Shown: positions 35,772-44,020, numbered from the stretch's first letter. The stretch: DNA of 64,000 nucleotides from Planctomycetota bacterium (GCA_016872645.1 VGZH01000014.1:1-64000); one strand, 5' to 3'. Numbers and translations are program-made. Notes: a model not told the origin generated them from the letters alone.

Positions 35772-36188
35772 TCAAGCATCCGGGAAATTGATGCCTACGG
35801 CCATGAACGAGAACGCACTCATTCCTGCTCCCAATGCGGTAATTGGTGCCCATACTCGCCATTCACGTTTGAAAAGAGCAACGATTGTCAGAACTGCTTG
35901 TGCCAATCCCGACCCAAATGTTGCAAAAAGCAATAGCGGCCATAGGCTCACCCAAAGGGACCACAAATCCATGCCACGATCACTGTTAGCGACGAACTGT
36001 CGGACGGTAGCACCATGCCCAATCAAGAAGATGAACGTCATCGAGATTGCAACTGCTGACGGAACGCTGTGGGAAAGAACGATGTTCGTTTTTTCAAGCC
36101 GTTTCCATTTTCCAAAAACATGCACTCCGATGACATACAACGACCATGTCACTAGATAAGCGATAAGAATGGATTTGTTTTCCATCAT
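35772..36188 (-). CDS. Small four-helix membrane protein, unknown function
   Basis: The 138-residue protein has four hydrophobic segments (about 8-26, 40-60, 75-100, 108-132) and few charged residues. I do not recognise a family. Its base composition is clearly lower in G+C than the genes around it, which may mean recent acquisition or weak codon selection. It sits between E2 and E3 of pyruvate dehydrogenase on the same strand, an unusual place for an unrelated gene. The E3 gene is about 135 bases downstream behind a hairpin repeat. A role in the complex is not suggested by the sequence. Confidence 0.6.
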   Translation of the reverse strand: MMENKSILIAYLVTWSLYVIGVHVFGKWKRLEKTNIVLSHSVPSAVAISMTFIFLIGHGATVRQFVANSDRGMDLWSLWVSLWPLLLFATFGSGLAQAVLTIVALFKREWRVWAPITALGAGMSAFSFMAVGINFPDA

Positions 36189-36219
36189 TGCTCAGCCATC
36201 AATTGAACCAAGCCCAACC

Positions 36220-37524
36220 TTACGCCTCCGCCAACAGTGCGAAGAAGTCATTCAACAGGCTGCCGAGTTTGGCGACGAATCTGGCTCCGTCGGCTCCGTT
36301 GATGACTCGGTGGTCGTAGCTGAGGGACAGCGGGAGCATCAGGCGTTCGACGACCGCTCCGCCGTGGAGTTTCAGTTCGGTGCGGCTGCGGCTCAGGCCG
36401 AGGATCGCGACTTCGGGCCAGTTGACGATCGGCGTGAATGCCGTGCCGCCGATGCCCCCCAGATTCGTGACCGTGAATGTCGCGCCGGACATCTCGTCGG
36501 GCTTGAGCTTGCGGTCGCGGGCGCGCGTCGCCAAGTCCATCAGATCGCCAGCGATTTGCACGATCGTCTTTTTGTCGCAGTCGCGCACGACGGGGACCAG
36601 CAGTCCATTCGGCGTATCGACCGCGCAGCCGATGTGGTAGTACTGCTTGTAGATAATCTCTCCCTTGGCCGCGTCGTAGCTGGCGTTGGCGTGCGGGAAG
36701 GCTTTCAGCACTGAGACCAACGCCTTCATCACGATGGCGGTCATCGTCACCTTCGGCTTGTCCTTGCCAAGTCCATCGGTCAAGCGTTTGCGAGCGGCTT
36801 CCAAATCCGTGATGTCGATGAGGTCGTGCTGCGTGACATGCGGAATCGTTTGCCATGACAGCGTGAGATTCGTGGCCGCGACCTTTCCGAGCTTGTTCTG
36901 CGGCTGCCGATCAATTGGCCCAAACTGGCTGAAGTCGGGCAGAGTGGGAATCGCGATGCCACCGCCGCTCGGCGCGGAGGCTCGGCCTTCGAGGATGTTC
37001 TTGACGTAGTTCTGCACGTCCTCTTGAGTGATCCGACCGCCGGGGCCAGTGCCGGTGACTTGATGCAGATCAACGCCGAGATCGCGTGCGAGTCGTCGCG
37101 TCGCGGGACCGGCAGGAGCGGGTGGCCGATCGTCACCAAGGGTTCCACCTTTCGGCGGCGCGGCTGAAGCAGCAACGGGAGGCGGAGCGTCTGGCTTGGG
37201 TGCTGGAGTTGGTGTTGCCGATGCTTTTGTAGGAGTCGCGGCGGCTGGAGCGGCTGTCGTCGGCAAGCTGGCAGCTTGCCCGGCGGTGCCAGCTTCGATG
37301 CTCAGTAAAGGCGAACCGATGGCGACAGACTGACCGGCGGAGACATGCACCTTCGCGACCGTTCCGGCGTGCGGGCATTCGAGCTCAACGACTGCCTTCT
37401 CGGTCTCCAGGTCCATCACGACCTGACCGGCAGTGATGACGTCTCCCGGTTTCACTTTGATTTCGGCGATGTCGACGGTCTTCACTCCGTCGGAAACTTC
37501 AGGCAGTTTGAATTCAATGGCCAT
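36220..37524 (-). CDS. aceF: Pyruvate dehydrogenase E2 (dihydrolipoamide acetyltransferase)
   Basis: The 434-residue protein has one lipoyl domain (residues 1-80, lipoyl Lys43 in DLETEKAVVELE), an Ala/Pro/Thr linker, and a peripheral-subunit binding domain (ATRRLARDLGVDLHQVTGTG, near 140-175). The catalytic core fills the rest. The catalytic motif reads SYDHRVINGADGARF: the His is kept but the usual Asp of HxxxDG is Asn. Azotobacter E2p also has Asn there, so this is probably an active variant. Only one lipoyl domain is present, compared with three in E. coli. ATG at 37524 starts the lipoyl domain; no Shine-Dalgarno is visible, and a 122-base palindromic repeat lies just upstream, between this gene and aceE. 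Confidence 0.92.
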   Translation of the reverse strand: MAIEFKLPEVSDGVKTVDIAEIKVKPGDVITAGQVVMDLETEKAVVELECPHAGTVAKVHVSAGQSVAIGSPLLSIEAGTAGQAASLPTTAAPAAATPTKASATPTPAPKPDAPPPVAASAAPPKGGTLGDDRPPAPAGPATRRLARDLGVDLHQVTGTGPGGRITQEDVQNYVKNILEGRASAPSGGGIAIPTLPDFSQFGPIDRQPQNKLGKVAATNLTLSWQTIPHVTQHDLIDITDLEAARKRLTDGLGKDKPKVTMTAIVMKALVSVLKAFPHANASYDAAKGEIIYKQYYHIGCAVDTPNGLLVPVVRDCDKKTIVQIAGDLMDLATRARDRKLKPDEMSGATFTVTNLGGIGGTAFTPIVNWPEVAILGLSRSRTELKLHGGAVVERLMLPLSLSYDHRVINGADGARFVAKLGSLLNDFFALLAEA

Positions 37525-37538
37525 GATGTATTTCAATT

Positions 37539-37660
37539 GGAGTTGGGCGATGCATCGCCGCTTTCCATGGCGGCGGAGCCGCTTTGGTTTGATTGCAAAT
37601 CAGCCGGACGTGAAAAGCGGCTCCGCCGCAATCCAAAGCGGTGATGCATCACCGCACTCC
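37539..37660. repeat. 122-base palindromic element (GGAGTGCGGTG family)
   Basis: Left arm 37539-37585 and right arm 37614-37660 are 47-base reverse complements with roughly seven mismatches, around a 28-base loop. Both contain the 8-base palindrome GATGCATC and GGCGGAGCCGCTTT. It fills the gap between aceE and aceF. The outer end (GGAGTGCGGTG) also starts the element at 40727. Confidence 0.85.
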
Positions 37661-37664
37661 CAAG

Positions 37665-40337
37665 TTACGCTTTGAGCGGTTCAATCTTTTCGGGGTTAAT
37701 ATTCAAGTCTTTGATCGCTTTCGGCAGCTTTTTCTTATCGAAGTTGCCTTGTTGAGCCAACGCCACCAGAGTCGTGTAGGCGACACATTCCGCGTCGATC
37801 TCGAAGTGGCGACGGAGTTCTTCGCGGGTTTCGCTGCGGCCGAAACCGTCGGTGCCGAGGACGTGGTACGGGCCAGGAATCCAAGTTCGGATTTGATCGG
37901 GGACCAGGCGAACGTTGTCGCTCGACGCAATGAAAGGGCCAGCGATCCCTTCGAGTGTTGATTCGAGATAGCTCTTCTGAGGCTTTTGCGCCGGATGCAG
38001 ACGGTTCCAGCGGAGACACATCGAGGCATCGCGGCAGAGTTCCGAGTAGCTTGTGACGCTCCAGACATCGCTGCCGATGCCGAACTGTTCCGACAGAATC
38101 TGCTGTGCTCGCAACACCTCGTTGAGGATCGGGCCGCTGCCGAAGAGCTGCGGGCGTTCTTTCTGACCCTTCGAGCTTTCAATGCCCTTGATGCGATACA
38201 AACCGCGAATGACTCCTTCGGCAACACCTTCAGGCATCGTCGGCATCGCATAGTCTTCGTTGTAGACGCTGAGGTAGTAGAAGATCTCCTCGTGCTCGAC
38301 GTACATGCGACGCATGCCGTCTTGAATGATCAACGCCAACTCGTAGCCATAGGCCGGGTCATATGCTTTAAGATTCGGAACGCTGGTCGCAAAGAGCTGG
38401 CTATGTCCATCTTCGTGCTGCAAGCCCTCGCCATTGAGAGTCGTACGGCCGGAGGTTCCGCCGACCAAAAAGCCCTTCGTGCGTGAGTCGCCCGCCAGCC
38501 AGATCTGATCACCGACACGCTGGAAGCCGAACATCGAGTAGTAAATGTAGAACGGCACCATGTGGATGCCGAGATTCGAATACGCCGTCCCCGCCGCCAC
38601 GAACGACGAGATCGCACCCGCTTCGTTGATCCCCTCTTCGAGGATCTGGCCATTCTTCATTTCCTTGTAGTACATGAGCTGATCGGCATCGACCGGCTCG
38701 TAGAGCTGGCCCTTGTGCGCGTAGATGCCGCACTGCCGAAACAGCCCTTCCATGCCAAACGTGCGAGCCTCATCGGGAATGATCGGGACGATTCGGGCAC
38801 CGATTTGTTTGTCCTTCAGCAGGCCGCTCAGCAAGTAGGTGAATGCAAAGGTCGTCGAACCCTCGGTCGCCTTCGAAATGTAGCCGAGGAATGATTCGAC
38901 TGATGGAACAGCCAGCTTCTCGTTGCTCGGTCGCCGCGCGGGCAAGTAGCCCCCCAGGGCTTGGCGGCGAGCTTGTAAGTATTGCATCTCCGGACTGTCC
39001 GGGCTGGGTTTGTAGAACGGCGCTTGATCGACTTCATCGTCGGCGATCGGGATTCCAAATCGCGAACGAAATTCGCGGAGCTCCTGTTCGTTCGCCTTCT
39101 TGACGTTGTGAGCCACATTGCGGCCCTCACCCGCTTCGCCTAAGCCGTAGCCTTTGATCGTCTTGGCGAGAATCACCGTTGGCGAACCGTGATGCTCAAC
39201 GGCGGCTTTATAGGCGGCGAAGACTTTTTCCGGATCGTGTCCGCCGCGCTGCAGCTTTTTCAATTGCTCATCGGAGAGCGAAGCGACCAGTTCCTGAAGC
39301 GCCGGCGACTTACCGAAGAAGTGCTCGCGAATGTACGAGCCGGGCTCCACAACGTACTTCTGGTACTGTCCATCGACGACCTCACCCATTCGCTGCACAA
39401 GTTGTCCGTCACGATCTTGCTGCAGGAGCGGCTCCCAATTGCCTCCCCAAATGACCTTCAGGCAATGCCATCCCGCCCCGCGAAACGCGCCTTCAAGTTC
39501 CTGAATGATCTTGCCGTTGCCTCGCACCGGTCCGTCGAGGCGTTGCAGGTTACAGTTCACGACGAAGATCAAATTGTCGAGCCCTTCGCGCGACGCGAGC
39601 GTCAGCGCGCCGAGCGTTTCCGGCTCATCAACTTCGCCGTCGCCAACGAAACACCAGACATGCGACTTTGAAGTGTCCGCGATCCCGCGATCGTGCAGGT
39701 ATCTCAAAAACCGCGCCTGGTAAATCGCCGTGATTGGGCCGAGCCCCATCGACACGGTCGGGAACTGCCAGAAATCCGGCATCAGCCACGGATGCGGATA
39801 GCTCGACAGCCCTTCACCGGCAGGCAATTCCTCGCGAAAATGTTCGAGGTTCTTTTCCGTGAGCCGACCCTCGAGGAAAGCTCGTGCATAAACCCCGGGA
39901 GATGCGTGCCCCTGAAAATAGACAAAGTCGCCGGAGTGATTGTCGGTCCGGGCGTGAAAGAAATGGTTGAAACCAATTTCGTAGAGCGTCGCGCTGGACG
40001 CATACGTCGAGATATGGCCGCCGATCCCCTTGTGATCCCGATTGGCTCGGACAACCATCGCCATCGCGTTCCAGCGAATAATCGACTTGATACGGCGTTC
40101 GATGTCTCGATTGCCCGGGAACGGCGGCTGCCCGTCGACCGGAATCGTGTTGATGTACGGCGTCGTGGCCTTAAACGGCAGAGTCACGCCGCGGATGTAA
40201 GCCCGTTCCTGCAAAGCGGCCAGCAACTGCTGGACGCCTTCGTCGCCATGTCGATGCAGGATGTCATCTAGCGAGTCGAACCATTCATCCAACTCCCCAA
40301 CCAACGGCGCGGCCGAACCGGTCGCTGCGTGCGTCAT
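37665..40337 (-). CDS. aceE: Pyruvate dehydrogenase E1, homodimeric
   Basis: The 890-residue protein matches the single-chain AceE type, not the alpha/beta type. The thiamine diphosphate motif is WCFVGDGEVDEPETLGAL, continuing to VVNCNLQRLDGPVRGNGK. Other landmarks are GHASPGVYARAFLEGRL, ILAKTIKGYGLGEAGEGRN, and the transketolase-like domain (FGMEGLFRQCGIYA). It decarboxylates pyruvate and acetylates the E2 lipoyl group. A purine-rich GAGAGAGA lies ten or so bases upstream of ATG. E2 follows on the same strand beyond a palindromic repeat, so E1-E2-E3 probably form one transcript. The start region faces the divergent cimA leader. Confidence 0.93.
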   Translation of the reverse strand: MTHAATGSAAPLVGELDEWFDSLDDILHRHGDEGVQQLLAALQERAYIRGVTLPFKATTPYINTIPVDGQPPFPGNRDIERRIKSIIRWNAMAMVVRANRDHKGIGGHISTYASSATLYEIGFNHFFHARTDNHSGDFVYFQGHASPGVYARAFLEGRLTEKNLEHFREELPAGEGLSSYPHPWLMPDFWQFPTVSMGLGPITAIYQARFLRYLHDRGIADTSKSHVWCFVGDGEVDEPETLGALTLASREGLDNLIFVVNCNLQRLDGPVRGNGKIIQELEGAFRGAGWHCLKVIWGGNWEPLLQQDRDGQLVQRMGEVVDGQYQKYVVEPGSYIREHFFGKSPALQELVASLSDEQLKKLQRGGHDPEKVFAAYKAAVEHHGSPTVILAKTIKGYGLGEAGEGRNVAHNVKKANEQELREFRSRFGIPIADDEVDQAPFYKPSPDSPEMQYLQARRQALGGYLPARRPSNEKLAVPSVESFLGYISKATEGSTTFAFTYLLSGLLKDKQIGARIVPIIPDEARTFGMEGLFRQCGIYAHKGQLYEPVDADQLMYYKEMKNGQILEEGINEAGAISSFVAAGTAYSNLGIHMVPFYIYYSMFGFQRVGDQIWLAGDSRTKGFLVGGTSGRTTLNGEGLQHEDGHSQLFATSVPNLKAYDPAYGYELALIIQDGMRRMYVEHEEIFYYLSVYNEDYAMPTMPEGVAEGVIRGLYRIKGIESSKGQKERPQLFGSGPILNEVLRAQQILSEQFGIGSDVWSVTSYSELCRDASMCLRWNRLHPAQKPQKSYLESTLEGIAGPFIASSDNVRLVPDQIRTWIPGPYHVLGTDGFGRSETREELRRHFEIDAECVAYTTLVALAQQGNFDKKKLPKAIKDLNINPEKIEPLKA

Positions 40338-40499
40338 CGTCTAATCTCTCTCTCTGCGAGTTCACGGTGGAACCCTCTTGATCGGCTGAAAGCGCTTCCC
40401 GAGCGCATCTTGCGCTCAAAAAAAGAAGGCCGAAGTATGGCGAGCCTAGGAAAGTCGAGCAACCCGAATGGGCGAACTCACAATCGGCTGTTCTAATGC

Positions 40500-40538
40500 A
40501 AACGGCCGTTTGACCCGCCTTTTCGGGTGACGTATAGT
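40500..40538 (+). promoter_or_regulatory. Sigma70-like promoter with overlapping palindrome
   Basis: TTGACC (40510-40515) and TATAGT (40533-40538) are separated by 17 bases. Each is one mismatch from consensus. A perfect 12-base palindrome AAACGGCCGTTT (40500-40511) overlaps the first two bases of the -35 and could be an operator. The spacer holds a small hairpin ACCCG/CGGGT. Transcription would begin near 40545, just before the leader peptide. Confidence 0.75.
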
Positions 40539-40567
40539 CCTTGCATCCTTTGAATAGGACAATTTCG

Positions 40568-40657
40568 ATGCGACGCCCCCCGACCAATCCGATCTCCATT
40601 ATCTCGGCCGTTGCCGGGATTGTGATTCCCGCCAGCGGCCTGTTTCGGCGGCATTGA
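40568..40657 (+). CDS. Isoleucine-rich leader peptide of cimA (29 aa)
   Basis: The peptide reads MRRPPTNPISIISAVAGIVI followed by PASGLFRRH and a TGA stop. It has five Ile codons and two Val codons between codons 9 and 20. AGGA lies eight bases before the ATG, and a good promoter lies 30 bases upstream. A hairpin overlaps the Ile codons and a terminator follows the stop. Such peptides act as sensors: the ribosome stalls at Ile codons when charged Ile-tRNA is short. The next gene makes citramalate for isoleucine synthesis, which fits exactly. The peptide itself probably has no other function. Confidence 0.85.
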   Translation: MRRPPTNPISIISAVAGIVIPASGLFRRH

Positions 40658-40714
40658 ACTTGGGGTCGTTTTTTTTGTCACGACGTTGCCACCCTCAGGT
40701 CGATCGCCTGAGGG
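40606..40714 (+). promoter_or_regulatory. Transcription attenuator of cimA
   Basis: Three mutually related RNA pairings can be drawn by hand. First, a pause hairpin pairs 40606-40619 with 40627-40640 (13 of 14 pairs, one C-C mismatch) across the last Ile and Val codons. Second, an antiterminator pairs ACTTGGGG (40658-40665, starting at the base after the stop codon) with CCTCAGGT (40693-40700), eight pairs including two G-U. Third, the terminator stem pairs 40692-40699 with 40707-40714. The second pairing takes up the 5' arm of the third. A ribosome finishing the leader would cover ACTTGGGG and let the terminator form; one stalled at Ile codons would not. Confidence 0.8.
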
Positions 40715-40726
40715 TTTTTTGTTTTT
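40692..40726 (+). terminator. Intrinsic terminator in cimA leader
   Basis: A perfect 8-base-pair stem, CCCTCAGG with CCTGAGGG, around a 7-base loop, is followed by TTTTTTGTTTTT. It lies between the leader peptide and cimA, not after a gene, as expected for an attenuator. It is the clearest intrinsic terminator I found in the window. Confidence 0.9.
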
Positions 40727-40860
40727 GGAGTGCGGTGTGTCAGCACCGTTTTGAATTTTTGGATTTTGATTTTCGATTTTGGATCGCAGCCTTCGTCACA
40801 ATCGAAAATCAAAATTCCACAATCAAAAATCCTCCAAAGCGGTGCTGACACACCGCACCT
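40727..40860. repeat. 134-base inverted repeat with 7-base periodic arms
   Basis: Outer arms (40730-40748 and 40840-40858) are 19-base perfect reverse complements that begin GTGCGGTGTGTCAGC. Inner arms pair GATTTTGATTTTCGATT with its near-complement at 40800-40818. The inner left arm is 7-periodic (GGATTTT, GATTTTC, GATTTTG). The outer sequence is kin to the element at 37539-37660. It sits in the cimA leader between the terminator and the ribosome-binding site. Confidence 0.85.
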
Positions 40861-40875
40861 CAAAGGTGACCGGTG

Positions 40876-42486
40876 ATGACCCGAATCCAAATCTACGACA
40901 CGACCCTTCGCGACGGCAGCCAGGGAGAGGGGGTGAACTTCTCGCTACAGGATAAGCTGCTCATCACACAGCGGCTTGATGAATTGGGATTCGACTTCAT
41001 CGAGGGGGGATATCCCCTGTCGAACCCCAAAGATGCTGAATACTTCCAGCGTGCGCGAGACCTCGATTTGAAGCACTCGACGGTCACGGCGTTCGGCATG
41101 ACACGGCGACGCGGAGCGGCACCCGAAGACGACACCGGCATGGTCGCGCTGCGAGACTCGCAGGCGAAGATTTGCGTGATCGTCGGCAAGACCTGGGACT
41201 TGCACGTCTACGAAGTGCTGCGCGTCGATGAGGCGGAAAATCTCGCGATGATTCGCGATTCGGTCGGGTTCCTGCACGCCGAGGGGCGGCGCGTCTTTTA
41301 CGATGCCGAGCATTTCTTCGATGGGTATCGAGCCAATCCCGAGTTCGCCCTCAAGACTATTAAAGCCGCCGAAGACGCTGGTGCCGAGATCGTCGTCCTC
41401 TGCGACACGAACGGTGGTCGGCTGCCGCAGGAGATCGCCGACGCGGTCAAAGCGGCCCGGCAAGCGTTGACGATCCCCGTTGGAATTCATTGCCACAACG
41501 ATTGCGATTTGGCGGTTGCCAATTCGCTGGCAGCGGTTGATGTCGGAGCGATTCAAATTCAGGGGACAATCAACGGCATCGGCGAACGGTGCGGCAACGT
41601 TGACTTGTGCAGCGTCGTTGCGAACCTCGCTCTGAAAAAAACCGGCTACGAAGTCTTGGCCGAAGGGGGCTTGACGCATCTCGCCGAGTTGTCGCGCTAT
41701 GTCTACGAACTTGCGAACATGAACTACCGCAACGGCCAGCCGTTTGTCGGCACCAGCGCATTCGCGCACAAGGGGGGTATGCACGTCCACGCGGTCAACC
41801 GCTTGGCGAAGAGCTATGAGCACATCGAACCGGAGACCGTCGGAAACGTGCGGCGAGTGCTCATCAGTGAGCTTTCGGGCAAGTCGAACATCGTGGCTAA
41901 GACGACGAAGTACGCGATCCAGAACGACTCGGCGATGATGCAGAAGATTCTCGACCGCGTGCAGGACTTGGAAAACGACGGCTTTCAATTTGAAGCGGCC
42001 GAGGCATCGTTTGACTTGTTGGTCCGCAAGATCGTCGGCCAGTACCAACCCAAGTTTGAAAGAGTCCATTACCGCGTGAACGTTGAATCAGACGGCGGAC
42101 TGCGGAACGAATCGGCCTCGGTCGCTTCAAAGGGCGCGATGGCACCGGCCACCGAAGCAACCATCAAACTGCAAGTCGCAGGTCGGCTGGAACACGTCGT
42201 CGCCGAGGGAGATGGCCCGGTCAACGCGCTCGACACGGCGCTGCGCAAGGCGTTGATCACGACGTACCCGAATCTCGCCGAGATGCAACTCGTAGACTAC
42301 AAGGTCCGCGTCATCAACTCGACCGCTGGCACGGCGGCTCGCGTGCGGGTGGTCATTGAAAGCCGTGATAATCACGAAGTCTGGACGACGGTCGGCGTCA
42401 GCGAAAACATCATCGAAGCCAGTTGGCTCGCGCTTGTCGACAGCGTCGAATACAAGCTCTTTAAGGATGAACAACTGGCGTCGTGA
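40876..42486 (+). CDS. cimA: (R)-citramalate synthase
   Basis: The 536-residue enzyme condenses acetyl-CoA with pyruvate, the first step of threonine-independent isoleucine synthesis. IQIYDTTLRDGSQGEGVNFS is the start signature of this DRE-TIM metallolyase, and IHCHNDCDLAVANSLAAVD supplies metal ligands. The C-terminal LeuA-type allosteric domain covers about 400-530. The EGVNFSLQDKL variant and overall length separate it from 2-isopropylmalate synthase. AAAGGTGA lies five bases before ATG 40876; a GTG three bases earlier is a less likely start. It is controlled by the leader attenuator at 40500-40726. Its last 26 bases overlap the end of the convergent hypothetical gene. Confidence 0.9.
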   Translation: MTRIQIYDTTLRDGSQGEGVNFSLQDKLLITQRLDELGFDFIEGGYPLSNPKDAEYFQRARDLDLKHSTVTAFGMTRRRGAAPEDDTGMVALRDSQAKICVIVGKTWDLHVYEVLRVDEAENLAMIRDSVGFLHAEGRRVFYDAEHFFDGYRANPEFALKTIKAAEDAGAEIVVLCDTNGGRLPQEIADAVKAARQALTIPVGIHCHNDCDLAVANSLAAVDVGAIQIQGTINGIGERCGNVDLCSVVANLALKKTGYEVLAEGGLTHLAELSRYVYELANMNYRNGQPFVGTSAFAHKGGMHVHAVNRLAKSYEHIEPETVGNVRRVLISELSGKSNIVAKTTKYAIQNDSAMMQKILDRVQDLENDGFQFEAAEASFDLLVRKIVGQYQPKFERVHYRVNVESDGGLRNESASVASKGAMAPATEATIKLQVAGRLEHVVAEGDGPVNALDTALRKALITTYPNLAEMQLVDYKVRVINSTAGTAARVRVVIESRDNHEVWTTVGVSENIIEASWLALVDSVEYKLFKDEQLAS

Positions 42487-42907
42487 GGCAATGATCGAAT
42501 TCGAACGCCTCGTCGCGAGATGCGGTCAGCGGCAGCGGTTCGCCGCGTTGTTCGGTGAGCACTCGCCAAACGTGATTTAGTCGGCACTCGGCTTCGTCGA
42601 CGGGGACACGCACGCTGATGGGCCAGATCGAACGGGTACGTCCATCGGACGCACACCATGCTCCGTAGCAACAAACCCAGATCGCGAGCGGCCAGCGACC
42701 GAGAGCTGTCGTGACGTCAGCCATTGGAAACTCGTCCGGCCAGGACTGACAGACGATGACAAGGTCGGGGGGATCGACATGCGGGTCCGACAGAAGACTG
42801 GCCTGCCGAACGATTGCCTGCAAACCAATCGAGCCAATCCAAGTTCGAATCGGCGCCATCTCCGCGCGATCCCGATCACCGACAACGAGAATTGTGGGCT
42901 GAGGCAT
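42461..42907 (-). CDS. Hypothetical protein, receiver-like start
   Basis: The 148-residue protein starts TILVVGDRDRAEM and has DLVIVCQSWPDEF, which recall the first strands of a response-regulator receiver fold. The phosphoryl-accepting Asp of that fold is not clear, and the later Thr/Lys landmarks are missing. It may be a degenerate receiver domain or just similar in pattern. The codon use is typical of the window. It overlaps cimA tail to tail by 26 bases and lies downstream of the ferredoxin oxidoreductase genes on the same strand. I assign no function. Confidence 0.5.
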   Translation of the reverse strand: MPQPTILVVGDRDRAEMAPIRTWIGSIGLQAIVRQASLLSDPHVDPPDLVIVCQSWPDEFPMADVTTALGRWPLAIWVCCYGAWCASDGRTRSIWPISVRVPVDEAECRLNHVWRVLTEQRGEPLPLTASRDEAFEFDHCLTTPVVHP

Positions 42908-42946
42908 GATCGAAAAATGGTATCACGGCGATCGGCATTCCCTTTT

Positions 42947-43981
42947 TCAATTCACGAACCAGGTGTCGCCGCTATTGAGCAGCTTCTCGACGTCACCTTC
43001 GCCGAGCTTCGCACGAGCAGCGTCGACTTGCCTCGTGACCGACTCGTCGTAGGTCGTTCGATCAACGTCCCGGAAGACACCCATCGGTTCGGGGAACTCA
43101 GGATATCTCATGCGGGAAAGCAGGAACGCAAGCGACGGTTCGGGAGCTTTCTCGTCGTGGAACAGCAGGTCGTCTTCCTTGATATCTCCACCAAGCTGGA
43201 CGATTTCCACGCGGTTCCCTTCGGCGACTCGAACTCCCTTTTCGCGATTCTTACCGAAGATCAACGGCTTGCCCTGCTCCAGGTACACGATGCTGTCGCT
43301 GCGAGTCTCTTTCTCGGTCGCGTAACTGAACGCTCCGTTATTGAAGACATTGCAGTCCTGATAAACCTCGACAAACGCCGTCCCTTTGTGGTGGGCAGCC
43401 CGTTCCAGAACCATCGTCAGATGTTTGATGTCCACGTCGACCGAACGCGCGACGAATGTGGCTTCGGCACCAATCGCGACCGACAGCGGCGTGAGCGGAT
43501 GATCGACCGAGCCATATGGCGTGCTCTTGCTCTTCTGACCCAGCGGGCTGGTCGGCGAGTACTGACCTTTGGTGAGACCATAAATCTGATTATTGAAGAG
43601 GATGATCTTCATGTCGATGTTGCGGCGGATGGCGTGCAGAAAGTGATTGCCGCCGATCGACAACGCATCGCCGTCACCGGTGATGACCCAAACTTGCAGT
43701 TCGGGATTGGCGAGCTTCACCCCGGTCGCGATCGCAGGGGCTCGGCCGTGAATGCCGTGCAGGCCGTAAGTGTTAACGTAGTACGGAAACCGACTGCTGC
43801 ATCCGATGCCCGAAACGAAGCAGAATTTTTCCTTCGGGATGCCGAGAGTCGGCAGCACCTTCTTCATCTGGGCGAGGATGGAGTAATCGCCGCACCGCGG
43901 GCACCAGCGGACTTCTTGATCGCTGGCGAAATCCTTCGACTGCAGTGGCTGGACGGGAACAGTAGGAAGATCGACGGACAT
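42947..43981 (-). CDS. korB: 2-oxoacid:ferredoxin oxidoreductase, beta subunit
   Basis: This 344-residue subunit binds thiamine diphosphate and a Fe-S cluster. WCPRCGDYSILAQMKKVLP gives the CxxC cluster ligands. A further Cys lies in FVSGIGCSSRFPYYVNTYGL. WVITGDGDALSIGGNHFLHA and NNQIYGLTKGQYSPTSP are the cofactor-binding stretch. With the alpha subunit upstream it oxidises 2-oxoglutarate (or pyruvate) to the acyl-CoA and reduces ferredoxin. The Kor assignment rests on subunit sizes and the fused alpha, so pyruvate specificity is not excluded. No delta-type ferredoxin subunit gene is adjacent. No strong ribosome-binding site is seen. Confidence 0.85.
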   Translation of the reverse strand: MSVDLPTVPVQPLQSKDFASDQEVRWCPRCGDYSILAQMKKVLPTLGIPKEKFCFVSGIGCSSRFPYYVNTYGLHGIHGRAPAIATGVKLANPELQVWVITGDGDALSIGGNHFLHAIRRNIDMKIILFNNQIYGLTKGQYSPTSPLGQKSKSTPYGSVDHPLTPLSVAIGAEATFVARSVDVDIKHLTMVLERAAHHKGTAFVEVYQDCNVFNNGAFSYATEKETRSDSIVYLEQGKPLIFGKNREKGVRVAEGNRVEIVQLGGDIKEDDLLFHDEKAPEPSLAFLLSRMRYPEFPEPMGVFRDVDRTTYDESVTRQVDAARAKLGEGDVEKLLNSGDTWFVN

Positions 43982-44020
43982 CGAGGAGTTACCTTTTTGA
44001 TTTCAGATTTGACACAGTCG

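Noticed and set aside
40945-42069. Minus-strand open frame of 374 codons
   Set aside because: It is antisense to cimA and has no recognisable fold.
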